Notes under the pieces: generated by a model
The model's database searches: none
What the model was told of the DNA's origin: nothing
The model's input: the letters and a program-made list of their open reading frames with translations, nothing else
Program-made: the position numbers and the translations under genes
Shown here: piece by piece, positions 1-7,192 of the stretch
Layout of the letters: every line of letters begins with the position of its first letter
Position numbering within the stretch: position 1 is the first letter of the stretch
Virus record (IMG/VR): IMGVR_UViG_3300008117_000170
Span: 1-38,188 of that record
Strand: one strand, 5' to 3'
Length of the DNA stretch: 38,188 bases
Source: a virus

Positions 1-49
1 AAGTTAACAAGAAAAGAAAAAACAAAGTTTAAAACAAAAAAGTAAAATT

Positions 50-502
50 ATGAAAGAGCAGAATGATGTAACAAAGGTTGAGTTTCTAATTACACTTAAC
101 AACAATTTTGTGGTTCAAAGATTCTTTAATGTAAAAAATTATCATGAAAAGGCTGAAAGTTCAGTTGAATTATATGAGTACATTAAGTATCTATCTGAGT
201 CACTTCAAACAAAATTGAGAAACAAGTGTATGGTATACATGTTAGATAACAGATACCAAATTGAAGAAGACCCAAGCGTTTTAGAAACATCAAATACAGA
301 TGGACCTGAAGTATTTAACATTATATTAAAGGTTGGAAATAAGACAATTTGTCATAGAGTGATTGATGCGAAATTATACCCACCAAAGGTAAGATATACC
401 CTTGACATACGACCAGACATAAAAAACATTTTAAGAGAATTGACTGACATTTTATCAGACAAAAATTTATCTTATCAGTACCTTAATTATTCGTTCGCTT
501 AA
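50..502 (+). CDS. Hypothetical protein, 150 aa, upstream of the helicase
   Basis: I do not recognise a family. The protein is soluble-looking and mixed alpha/beta, without signal peptide, membrane segment, cysteine cluster or nucleotide-binding motif. The centre is acidic (around residues 65-85) and the C-terminal third reads like a helix (DIRPDIKNILRELTDIL). The ATG follows an A-rich leader with no Shine-Dalgarno, as elsewhere in the window. It ends 38 bases before the replicative helicase, so a role in DNA replication or recombination is a guess from position only. The reading frame is long and clean for this AT-rich DNA, and codon use matches its neighbours, so I take it as a real gene. 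Confidence 0.7.
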   Translation: MKEQNDVTKVEFLITLNNNFVVQRFFNVKNYHEKAESSVELYEYIKYLSESLQTKLRNKCMVYMLDNRYQIEEDPSVLETSNTDGPEVFNIILKVGNKTICHRVIDAKLYPPKVRYTLDIRPDIKNILRELTDILSDKNLSYQYLNYSFA

Positions 503-505
503 CTA

Positions 506-513
506 TATTTATT
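506..513 (+). promoter_or_regulatory. TATTTATA-like motif before the helicase gene
   Basis: TATTTATT (one mismatch to TATTTATA) in the gap before the helicase gene, 27 bases upstream of its ATG, within the context ACTATATTTATTAAAAC. It belongs to the recurrent intergenic motif described in the findings. A promoter role is inferred. Confidence 0.3.
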
Positions 514-540
514 AAAACAAGGAACAAAAATCTATACAAT

Positions 541-1923
541 ATGTCAGACAAAAAAAACTTCGGATACTTAGGAAATACTTTTCAAATTCAATTACTAAAT
601 AACATAATTACTTACAAAGATTTCTCTAATTCCATCATTGAAGTTATTGATCCTCATTATTTTGATAATCAATATTTTAAGATTATTTGTCAAATGATCA
701 AAGAATATTATTCAAATTATGAGCATACGCCGACATTTAATACCCTTGAACAATTAACTAAGTCAGAAATTAGTTCACCGATGGCTCAAAAGAGCGTTTT
801 AGATACGTTAGATCAGGTTAAGAACGTTTCGGACGAAGGTTCAATATATGTTCAAGAAAAATCTCTTAAATTCTGTAAACAACAAGAACTCCAAAAAGTA
901 ATGACCAAAGCTCAATCAATCATCGATAAAGGTGATTTCGAGAGTTATGATAAGTTAGAAGAAATGGTAAGGGGGGCACTTCAAGTTGGTGAAGTAGATA
1001 AGGGAACAACCGATGTATTTTTTAATATTGATGAGGTATTGGATGACGACTATAGACACCCAATTCCGATTGGAGTACCTGGTATAGACAACCTATTAAA
1101 AGGTGGTCTTGCTAAAGGTGAGATTGGTGTAATTTTAGCACCTACAGGTGTTGGTAAATCCACATTTACAACTAAAATTGCTAACCACGCATTTAACTTA
1201 GGGTATAACGTTCTTCAGATATTTTTTGAAGACAACCCAAAAATTATCCAAAGAAAACACTTTACACTTTGGACAGGAATACACCCTGACGACCTTTCTG
1301 AAAATAGAAAAGACGTAATGGAAAGAGTAAAAGAAATTCAATCATCAAGAAAAAACAAATTGATATTGAAAAAATTACCTTCCGATACTGTAACTATGAA
1401 TCAGATTAAAAATCAAGTAAGAAAGATGATGGCCGAAGGTATAAAAGTAGATATGATTATTTTAGATTATATCGACTGTGTGGTTCCTGACAAAATGTTA
1501 GGTGACGAATGGAAGAGTGAAGGATCGGTAATGCGAGGATTTGAAGCGATGTGTCACGAGTTGGATATTGCGGGATGGACAGCAACACAAGGTAACAGAA
1601 ATTCAATTTCATCAGAGGTTGTAACAACAGATCAAATGGGTGGATCAATTAAAAAAGCACAAGTTGGTCACGTTATTATTACGGTTGCAAAATCATTACA
1701 ACAAAAAGAAATGAACTTGGCAACTATAGCAATCACTAAATCAAGGATCGGTAAAGATGGAATTATATTTGAGAACTGTAAGTTTGACAATGGTATGTTA
1801 GAAATAGATACAGAACAAAGTGTAACATTCCTTGGTCACGAGGAGCAAAAAGAAGAAAAGAATAGGAACAGAATTAAGGAACTGTTAGAAAGAAAAAAAC
1901 AAAAAGAACAACAAGAATCTTAA
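541..1923 (+). CDS. dnaB: Replicative DNA helicase, DnaB/T4 gp41-like
   Basis: Predicted hexameric 5'-3' helicase that unwinds DNA at the phage fork and partners the primase (a DnaG-like gene lies at the right end of the window). The N-terminal ~150 residues look helical, like the DnaB N-terminal domain. The C-terminal half is a RecA-type ATPase with Walker A (APTGVGKST, about residues 200-208), a Walker B strand (MIILDYID, about 305-312), a TQGNR motif and a late basic TKSRIGKDG motif (near residue 400) that fits the arginine finger of DnaB-family proteins. The tail is charged and Lys/Glu-rich. At 460 aa it matches DnaB and gp41. The class II reductase gene starts 25 bases after it. Confidence 0.93.
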   Translation: MSDKKNFGYLGNTFQIQLLNNIITYKDFSNSIIEVIDPHYFDNQYFKIICQMIKEYYSNYEHTPTFNTLEQLTKSEISSPMAQKSVLDTLDQVKNVSDEGSIYVQEKSLKFCKQQELQKVMTKAQSIIDKGDFESYDKLEEMVRGALQVGEVDKGTTDVFFNIDEVLDDDYRHPIPIGVPGIDNLLKGGLAKGEIGVILAPTGVGKSTFTTKIANHAFNLGYNVLQIFFEDNPKIIQRKHFTLWTGIHPDDLSENRKDVMERVKEIQSSRKNKLILKKLPSDTVTMNQIKNQVRKMMAEGIKVDMIILDYIDCVVPDKMLGDEWKSEGSVMRGFEAMCHELDIAGWTATQGNRNSISSEVVTTDQMGGSIKKAQVGHVIITVAKSLQQKEMNLATIAITKSRIGKDGIIFENCKFDNGMLEIDTEQSVTFLGHEEQKEEKNRNRIKELLERKKQKEQQES

Positions 1924-1948
1924 AATAAATTATTAAATTTGTATAAAA

Positions 1949-3808
1949 ATGGATATTTCGCAAAAAATATTAAGTGACATTACTGTCTTTATGAAATACG
2001 CTAAGTTTCAACCTGAATTGAACAGGAGAGAGACTTGGGAAGAGTTGGTAACTCGTAACAAAGAAATGCACCAAAGAAAGTACCCTCACATCAAAGATGA
2101 GATAGAAGAGGTATATAAAATGGTGTACGACAAGAAAGTTTTACCATCTATGAGATCATTACAATTTGGTGGAAAGCCAATTGAAATCTCACCAAACAGA
2201 GTCTACAATTGTGCATATATGCCAATCGATCACGTAGATGCATTTTCTGAAACAATGTTTTTACTTTTAGGTGGAACAGGAGTTGGATACTCAGTTCAAA
2301 AACACCATGTTGAAAAACTACCAGAGATAAAAAAACCAAACGCCGAAAGAACAAGACGTTACCTTATTGGTGACTCTATTGAAGGATGGGCAGATGCCAT
2401 TAAAGTATTAATGGAATCGTATTTAGGTTACAAATCATCAACACCTGTGTTTGATTTTTCAGACATCAGACAAAAAGGTGCGATGCTTGTAACATCAGGA
2501 GGAAAGGCTCCCGGACCTCAACCATTAAAAGATTGTATTCACCACATCACAAAAGTTTTGGATAACAAAAAAGATGGAGAAAGATTATCACCTATTGAAA
2601 CTCATGATATTGTTTGTCATATTGCAGATGCTGTATTAGCGGGTGGTATTAGAAGAGCCGCTCTTATCTCATTATTCTCAGCGGATGATGAAGAAATGAT
2701 TTCTTGTAAATCAGGAAGTTGGTGGGAACAAAACGCACAAAGAGGTAGAGCAAATAACTCAGCGGTACTTCTTCGTCACAAAATCACAAAAGAATTCTTT
2801 ATGGATTTGTGGAAACGTATTGAGTTATCAGGAGCAGGTGAACCAGGAATTTATTTATCTAATGATAAAGATTGGGGAACTAACCCATGTTGTGAGATTG
2901 CACTAAGACCATTCCAATTCTGTAACTTATGTGAGGTAAATGCTTCTGATATCGAATCACAAGAAGATTTTGATAAAAGAGTTAGAGCAGCAGCATTTAT
3001 CGGAACACTACAGGCTGGTTATACTGACTTCCATTATTTAAGAGATATTTGGAAAAGAACTACTGAAAAAGATGCACTTATTGGAGTTGGTATGACAGGT
3101 ATCGGTTCAGGTGTTGTTTTAGGTTATGATATGAAAAAAGCAGCTAAAGCAGTTAAAGAAGAAAACGAAAGAGTTGCTGCTTTGATTAAAATTAATAAAT
3201 CAGCAAGAACAACAACAGTTAAACCATCAGGTACATCATCTTTAGTATTAGGAACGTCATCAGGTATTCACGCTTGGCATAATGACTACTATTTAAGAAG
3301 AATCCGTGTTGGAAAAAATGAATCAATTTATTCATACTTAGCAATTAATCACCCTGAATTAATTGAAGATGAATACTTTAGACCACACGATACTGCGGTA
3401 ATTACAATCCCACAAAGAGCACCTGAAGGATCAATTGTTAGACATGAGTCAGTATTCCAAATGTTAGAAAGAGTTAAAAAAGTTTCACAAGAATGGATTA
3501 AACCGGGACATAGAAACGGACAAAATACCCACAACGTATCTGCAACAGTATCAATTAAAGAAGATGAGTGGGAATTAGTTGGTGATTGGATGTGGAATAA
3601 TAGAGACTTCTATAACGGACTTTCAGTATTACCTTATCACGGTGGTTCGTATACCCAGGCCCCTTTTTCTGATTGTACAAAAGATGAGTATGAAAACTTA
3701 GTAAAAACATTAACTAATATTGACCTAACAAAGGTTATTGAATTACAAGACAATACTGATTTAAGAGGTGAAGTAGCTTGTGCTGGAGGAGCTTGTGAAA
3801 TCGTATAA
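1949..3808 (+). CDS. nrdJ: Adenosylcobalamin-dependent (class II) ribonucleotide reductase
   Basis: Reduces ribonucleotides to deoxyribonucleotides for phage DNA synthesis, using adenosylcobalamin to form the thiyl radical, so no separate small subunit is needed. The radical site reads N312-P-C314-C315-E316, matching the N-x-C-x-E triad of the family. The redox cysteines fit C88 (in YNCAYMP) and C325 (in QFCNLCEV). The C-terminus ends in C611-x4-C616 (CAGGACEIV), the swinging reductant pair of monomeric class II enzymes such as the Lactobacillus leichmannii one. GGTGVGYSVQ and AGGIRRAALISLFS are further family motifs. At 619 aa it is shorter than the ~740 aa of that enzyme but complete at both ends. 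No small-subunit gene follows; a hairpin closes the unit. Confidence 0.88.
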   Translation: MDISQKILSDITVFMKYAKFQPELNRRETWEELVTRNKEMHQRKYPHIKDEIEEVYKMVYDKKVLPSMRSLQFGGKPIEISPNRVYNCAYMPIDHVDAFSETMFLLLGGTGVGYSVQKHHVEKLPEIKKPNAERTRRYLIGDSIEGWADAIKVLMESYLGYKSSTPVFDFSDIRQKGAMLVTSGGKAPGPQPLKDCIHHITKVLDNKKDGERLSPIETHDIVCHIADAVLAGGIRRAALISLFSADDEEMISCKSGSWWEQNAQRGRANNSAVLLRHKITKEFFMDLWKRIELSGAGEPGIYLSNDKDWGTNPCCEIALRPFQFCNLCEVNASDIESQEDFDKRVRAAAFIGTLQAGYTDFHYLRDIWKRTTEKDALIGVGMTGIGSGVVLGYDMKKAAKAVKEENERVAALIKINKSARTTTVKPSGTSSLVLGTSSGIHAWHNDYYLRRIRVGKNESIYSYLAINHPELIEDEYFRPHDTAVITIPQRAPEGSIVRHESVFQMLERVKKVSQEWIKPGHRNGQNTHNVSATVSIKEDEWELVGDWMWNNRDFYNGLSVLPYHGGSYTQAPFSDCTKDEYENLVKTLTNIDLTKVIELQDNTDLRGEVACAGGACEIV

Positions 3809-3820
3809 ATAAATTAAAAT

Positions 3821-3857
3821 TAGAATGGTGACGTATTGATTTTTTGTCACCATTCTA
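3821..3857 (+). terminator. Perfect 12-bp hairpin after the reductase gene
   Basis: TAGAATGGTGAC (3821-3832) pairs perfectly with GTCACCATTCTA (3846-3857) across a 13-base loop that ends in six T. It begins 13 bases after the reductase stop. There is no clean U-run after the stem, only AATATTTATT, so it may act as a terminator, an mRNA-stabilising 3' end, or both. Confidence 0.6.
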
Positions 3858-3858
3858 A

Positions 3859-3866
3859 TATTTATT
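3859..3866 (+). promoter_or_regulatory. TATTTATT motif before the HNH gene
   Basis: TATTTATT immediately after the hairpin and 4 bases before the HNH start codon; one mismatch to the recurrent TATTTATA. If it is a promoter element, the HNH mRNA would be almost leaderless. Confidence 0.3.
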
Positions 3867-3870
3867 ATAT

Positions 3871-4431
3871 ATGGGAAGTAAAGGGGTAAGTAAGTATGAT
3901 GATACTTTTAAAGAGAATCAGATATATGGAAAATGGTTAATAATTAATGAAAAAATATTAATAGACGGTGAAGCTAAGGTTTTATGTCGTTGTTTAGAGT
4001 GTAATAAAACAGAAAAATATGTTCCAGCATATCATTTAGTATCTGGCTTATCTAAAAGATGTTTGGTATGTGGTAACTCATTGAAAGAAGAAAATAATCC
4101 ATCTTGGAAAGGATATGGTAAAGTACCAGGAGAAAAACTATCAAAAATAATGAGGGGTGCGAGACTAAGGAATATAAATTTTAATCTTACTATTGAATAT
4201 ATTTCTGAACTATATAACAAACAAAATGGTTTTTGTTATTACACAAATTTACCAATATCCTTCAAGGATAAAACCGCATCATTAGAAAGAATTGATAGTA
4301 AAATTGGTTATGAAGAATCAAATGTTGTTTGGATTCATAAAAATGTTAATATAATGAAAAGAGATTTATCATACGAAGAATTTTATAATGTTTGTAAACT
4401 AGTAGTTGAAAACAAAAAAGAAAATATTTAA
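3871..4431 (+). CDS. Free-standing HNH homing endonuclease, 186 aa
   Basis: Predicted DNA endonuclease of selfish-element type. The N-terminal part has two CxxC pairs (C41/C44 and C64/C67) that look like a small zinc-binding DNA-contact domain, then an NPSWKG motif seen in phage homing nucleases. The C-terminal part has an HNH-like core: R140-I-D142, G146-Y, N151, W154-I-H156-K and N160-I-M-K, the arrangement found in many phage HNH proteins. It sits alone between two hairpins and next to the reductase gene, a common resident site for mobile nucleases in T4-like phages. No intron or intein is visible in the reductase, so it is probably free-standing. The natural target site is unknown. Confidence 0.8.
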   Translation: MGSKGVSKYDDTFKENQIYGKWLIINEKILIDGEAKVLCRCLECNKTEKYVPAYHLVSGLSKRCLVCGNSLKEENNPSWKGYGKVPGEKLSKIMRGARLRNINFNLTIEYISELYNKQNGFCYYTNLPISFKDKTASLERIDSKIGYEESNVVWIHKNVNIMKRDLSYEEFYNVCKLVVENKKENI

Positions 4432-4459
4432 TATTATGAAAGTAACATGGGGTAATAAT

Positions 4460-4493
4460 ATAACGCTAACATACCAAGTATTGTTGGCGTTTT
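4460..4493 (+). terminator. Hairpin after the HNH gene
   Basis: AACGCTAAC (4462-4470) pairs with GTTGGCGTT (4483-4491) with one G-U pair and a 12-base loop. The stem is followed by TTTAT, a weak U-rich tail. It lies in the 86-base gap between the HNH gene and the next gene. Confidence 0.5.
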
Positions 4494-4517
4494 ATAATCT
4501 TAGAAAGAATAATTAAA

Positions 4518-4745
4518 ATGAACGTAGGGGCATCAAAAGATTGGATACAACAACAATATGTTAGAGAGTTTGGACCAAAACTCCAGCCAACTGAATTTTA
4601 TTATGATAGTCAAGGTAGAATGGTAATGACAGAAGAGTATCACAAAAGACGAGGTAGATGTTGTGGTAATGGATGTTTACATTGTCCATACGAACCAAGA
4701 CACGAAAGAGGAAATACAAATCTACAAGAAAAATCACTGAGTTAA
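4518..4745 (+). CDS. Small cysteine-rich protein, DUF5522-like, 75 aa
   Basis: The core runs from FYYDSQGRMVMTEEYHKRRG into CCGNGCLHCPY (C48, C49, C53, C56). This matches my recollection of the DUF5522 family of short Bacteroidetes proteins, whose hallmark is a YH-x-x-RG-x-CCGNGC-x-HCPY signature. The function of that family is not established; the clustered cysteines suggest metal binding. Finding it in a phage suggests a gene taken from a Bacteroidetes host. It stands between a hairpin and a strong terminator, so it may be a single-gene unit. The last codons and the stop codon lie inside the terminator hairpin. Confidence 0.7.
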   Translation: MNVGASKDWIQQQYVREFGPKLQPTEFYYDSQGRMVMTEEYHKRRGRCCGNGCLHCPYEPRHERGNTNLQEKSLS

Positions 4746-4759
4746 TCAGTGATTTTTTT
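4729..4759 (+). terminator. Rho-independent terminator before the baseplate operon
   Basis: AAAAATCACTGA (4729-4740) pairs with TCAGTGATTTTT (4746-4757) around a 5-base loop, and the T-run continues to 4759. The stop codon of the preceding gene (4743-4745) lies in the loop. It separates the metabolic genes from the structural genes. Confidence 0.85.
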
Positions 4760-4772
4760 ATTTAAATAAATT

Positions 4773-4818
4773 TTCATCTAACTATATTTATAGAATTCAT
4801 CTAACTATATTTATAGAA
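4773..4818 (+). repeat. Two perfect tandem 23-bp repeats with TATTTATA cores
   Basis: The unit starts TTCATCTAACTATATTTATA and ends GAA; copies are at 4773-4795 and 4796-4818, identical and head to tail. Each contains TATTTATA (4785-4792 and 4808-4815). The second copy ends one base before the start codon of the gp25-like gene. It looks like a duplicated promoter or regulator-binding site in front of the baseplate operon. Confidence 0.85.
4785..4815 (+). promoter_or_regulatory. Doubled TATTTATA promoter-like motif, baseplate operon
   Basis: Two TATTTATA cores spaced 23 bp apart (about two helical turns) in the context CTAACTATATTTATAGAAT. They sit directly downstream of a strong terminator and directly upstream of the first structural gene, which is where a late promoter is needed. 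The function is inferred from position and recurrence. Confidence 0.5.
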
Positions 4819-4819
4819 T

Positions 4820-5281
4820 ATGGCTGACGGTATTACTTACGGTATAATTTTTCCATTTAGACAAAGTATCAAAGGGAAATATTTTTCACTTTCTGAAGAG
4901 ACTGATGATGAAATTAGAAGTAATTTAATTCATTTACTATTAACAAGAAAGGGATCGAGATATTTTTTACCTGATTTTGGAACAAGATTATATGAATTTA
5001 TTTTTGAACCATTGGATGGTCAAACTTTTGAGGCTATAAAAATAGAAATAGAAGAGGCGGTTAGAAAGTATATTCCTAATCTAACGATACAAGACATTAC
5101 AATTGAACCATATACAGATAGTGAACCATCACTTGGAGAACTATCATCGGAGCAGTTTGATATACCTATTTACAGAGTTCCTGGTGCTAATACTGAAGAA
5201 TACACTGCTAAAGTGAAAATAACATATACAGATGAAAGTAGTCCTTTCGGATCAAGAGAATTTGTAATAATTAATTTATAA
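4820..5281 (+). CDS. gp25: Baseplate wedge protein, T4 gp25-like
   Basis: Component of the inner baseplate wedge of contractile tails, where it helps nucleate the sheath. The GPW/gp25 signature is clear: EIRSNLIHLLLTRKGSRYFLPDFGTRLYEFIFEPLD (about residues 29-67), followed by EIEEAVRKYIPNLTIQDITIEP. Length is 153 aa against about 130 for T4 gp25, with a slightly longer C-terminus. It is the first gene after the terminator and doubled motif, and it ends 3 bases before the gp6-like gene. That pairing is conserved in contractile phage tails. Confidence 0.9.
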   Translation: MADGITYGIIFPFRQSIKGKYFSLSEETDDEIRSNLIHLLLTRKGSRYFLPDFGTRLYEFIFEPLDGQTFEAIKIEIEEAVRKYIPNLTIQDITIEPYTDSEPSLGELSSEQFDIPIYRVPGANTEEYTAKVKITYTDESSPFGSREFVIINL

Positions 5282-5284
5282 AAA

Positions 5285-7120
5285 ATGGCGAAAAAAATAG
5301 ATTACACAGTTAGGGACTTTGAAGGTCTAAGACAAACATTGATAAATTATACTCAACAATATTATCCTGAGTTGATTCAAAATTTTAATGATGCGTCGGT
5401 CTTTTCTGTTTTGATGGATTTAAATGCTGCAATTGGAGATAATCTTCATTTCCATATTGATAGAAGTATTCAAGAAACTGTACTTCAATACGCACAACAA
5501 AGATCGTCGATTTTTAATATAGCTAGAACTTACGGGTTAAAAGTTCCGGGTTATAGACCTTCAGTTGCTATTGTTAACTTATCTATAGTTGTTAATGCTC
5601 TTGGAGATCAACCCGATCAAAGGTATTTAGGGATTTTAAGAGCTGGTTCACAATTCTTAGGTGGAGGTACCGTGTTTGAATTACAAAATGATGTTGATTT
5701 TTCATCTGATTTTAATGCTGAAGGTAATGTTAACAGAACAGTTGTTCCTACATTTGATCAGAACAATATAATTAAAAATTATGTAATAACAAAACAAGAA
5801 GTAGTTGTTAATGGTACAACAAAGATTTTCAAAAGAACAATTAATCCACAAGATGTGTTTCCTTTCTTTAGTTTTTTCTTACCTGAAAAAAATGTGCTTG
5901 GAGTAACTTCTATTATACAAAAAGATGGAACATCATATGCAACTGTACCAAGAAATAGTGACTTTATTAGTGAAAATAACAGATGGTATGAGGTACCTTC
6001 ATTGGTTGATAATACTATTTTTGTTGAGGACCCAACAAAACCAGTTGATAACGCTGGTATAAAGGTTGGAAAATACATAAAAACAGATAGAAGATTTATA
6101 ACAGAATATACTCCTGAAGGTTTTCTTAAAATACAATTTGGTGCCGGATCTACAACACCTGAAGAACAACTTAGACAGTTTTCTAAAACAATGATACCTT
6201 TGAAGCTTCAAAATTATCAAAATAACATAGGTCTTGGAGTAACAGTTCAACCAAATACAACACTTTTTGTTCAATATCGCGTTGGCGGTGGTTTAGCATC
6301 TAATATTGGTGTGGGTGTTATAAATCAAGTAGGTACCATTGATTTTGCAGTAAACGGTCCTTCTGCGGTTGAAAACTCAAATGTATCTCAATCACTATCA
6401 GTTATAAATGTAACAGCGGCTATTGGAGGTGCGAATCAACCAACAACAGAAGAAGTTAGAAATATGGTTGCATATAACTTTTCAGCACAAAGAAGAGCAG
6501 TGACAATCAATGATTATAAATCGATAATAGATACTATGCCAGGTAACTTTGGTGCACCAGCAAGAGTCTCGATAGTAGAAAATAATAATAAAATTGTTAT
6601 TAAAATTTTGTCAACAGACGTTTCAGGGGCTTATACACAAGTGGTATCTAATAATCTAAAAACAAATCTAGCAACATACTTGTCAAAGTACCGAATGATA
6701 AATGACTATATTTCTATTGAACTTGCAAAAGTAATTGACTTAGAATTTGAAGTTTTTGTCGTAGTAGATAACACAACAACACCATCTGATATAATAACTC
6801 AAGTTATTAATTCAATAAATAATTATATGTCACCGACTAACAGAGACTTGGGACAAAATATTAATATATCAGACCTAAACCGATTAATACAAGACATACC
6901 AGGAGTTAATACATTAGTAGGTATAAATGTCTTCAACAAAGTTGGTGGACAGTATTCTTCATCTGAAACATCACAACAATATTCAAATGCAGAAACAAAA
7001 CAAATAGCTCTTATTGATAATACAATATTTGCAGAACCCGATCAAATTTATCAAGTTAGATTTCCAAATAAAGACATTAAAGTCAGAATTAAAAATCTTT
7101 CAGGAGTAGATATTTTCTAA
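5285..7120 (+). CDS. gp6: Baseplate wedge protein, T4 gp6 / baseplate J-like
   Basis: Predicted wedge protein that forms the ring of the baseplate. Support comes from the segment TTEEVRNMVAYNFSAQRRAVTINDYKSIIDTMPGNFGAPARVSI (about residues 385-430), typical of the baseplate J/gp6 family, and a later LGQNINISDLNRLIQDIPGV segment (about 520-540) also characteristic. Length is 611 aa against 660 for T4 gp6. The N-terminal YTVRDFEGLRQTLINYTQQYYPEL opening is common in myovirus gp6 homologues. It directly follows the gp25-like gene, which supports both calls. Confidence 0.85.
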   Translation: MAKKIDYTVRDFEGLRQTLINYTQQYYPELIQNFNDASVFSVLMDLNAAIGDNLHFHIDRSIQETVLQYAQQRSSIFNIARTYGLKVPGYRPSVAIVNLSIVVNALGDQPDQRYLGILRAGSQFLGGGTVFELQNDVDFSSDFNAEGNVNRTVVPTFDQNNIIKNYVITKQEVVVNGTTKIFKRTINPQDVFPFFSFFLPEKNVLGVTSIIQKDGTSYATVPRNSDFISENNRWYEVPSLVDNTIFVEDPTKPVDNAGIKVGKYIKTDRRFITEYTPEGFLKIQFGAGSTTPEEQLRQFSKTMIPLKLQNYQNNIGLGVTVQPNTTLFVQYRVGGGLASNIGVGVINQVGTIDFAVNGPSAVENSNVSQSLSVINVTAAIGGANQPTTEEVRNMVAYNFSAQRRAVTINDYKSIIDTMPGNFGAPARVSIVENNNKIVIKILSTDVSGAYTQVVSNNLKTNLATYLSKYRMINDYISIELAKVIDLEFEVFVVVDNTTTPSDIITQVINSINNYMSPTNRDLGQNINISDLNRLIQDIPGVNTLVGINVFNKVGGQYSSSETSQQYSNAETKQIALIDNTIFAEPDQIYQVRFPNKDIKVRIKNLSGVDIF

Positions 7121-7171
7121 GATTGTTTATTTCGATGTTTTATTGTTTATTCTTAAAATTGATAATAAAAC

Positions 7172-7179
7172 TATTTATC
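7172..7179 (+). promoter_or_regulatory. TATTTATC motif before the 1785-aa gene
   Basis: TATTTATC within AAACTATTTATCATC, 13 bases before the ATG, in the 72-base gap after the gp6-like gene; one mismatch to TATTTATA. I see nothing else in this gap. Confidence 0.3.
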
Positions 7180-7192
7180 ATCAAACAAACTA

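Noticed and set aside
1934-1941. TAAATTTG before the reductase gene, matching the Bacteroidetes -7 element TAnnTTTG
   Set aside because: No convincing -33 TTTG partner, and such an 8-mer is expected by chance in this AT-rich DNA.
4436-4516. A 26-codon frame (MKVTWGNNITLTYQ...) between the HNH gene and the next gene
   Set aside because: It coincides with a terminator-like hairpin and has no support beyond an ATG; too short to call.
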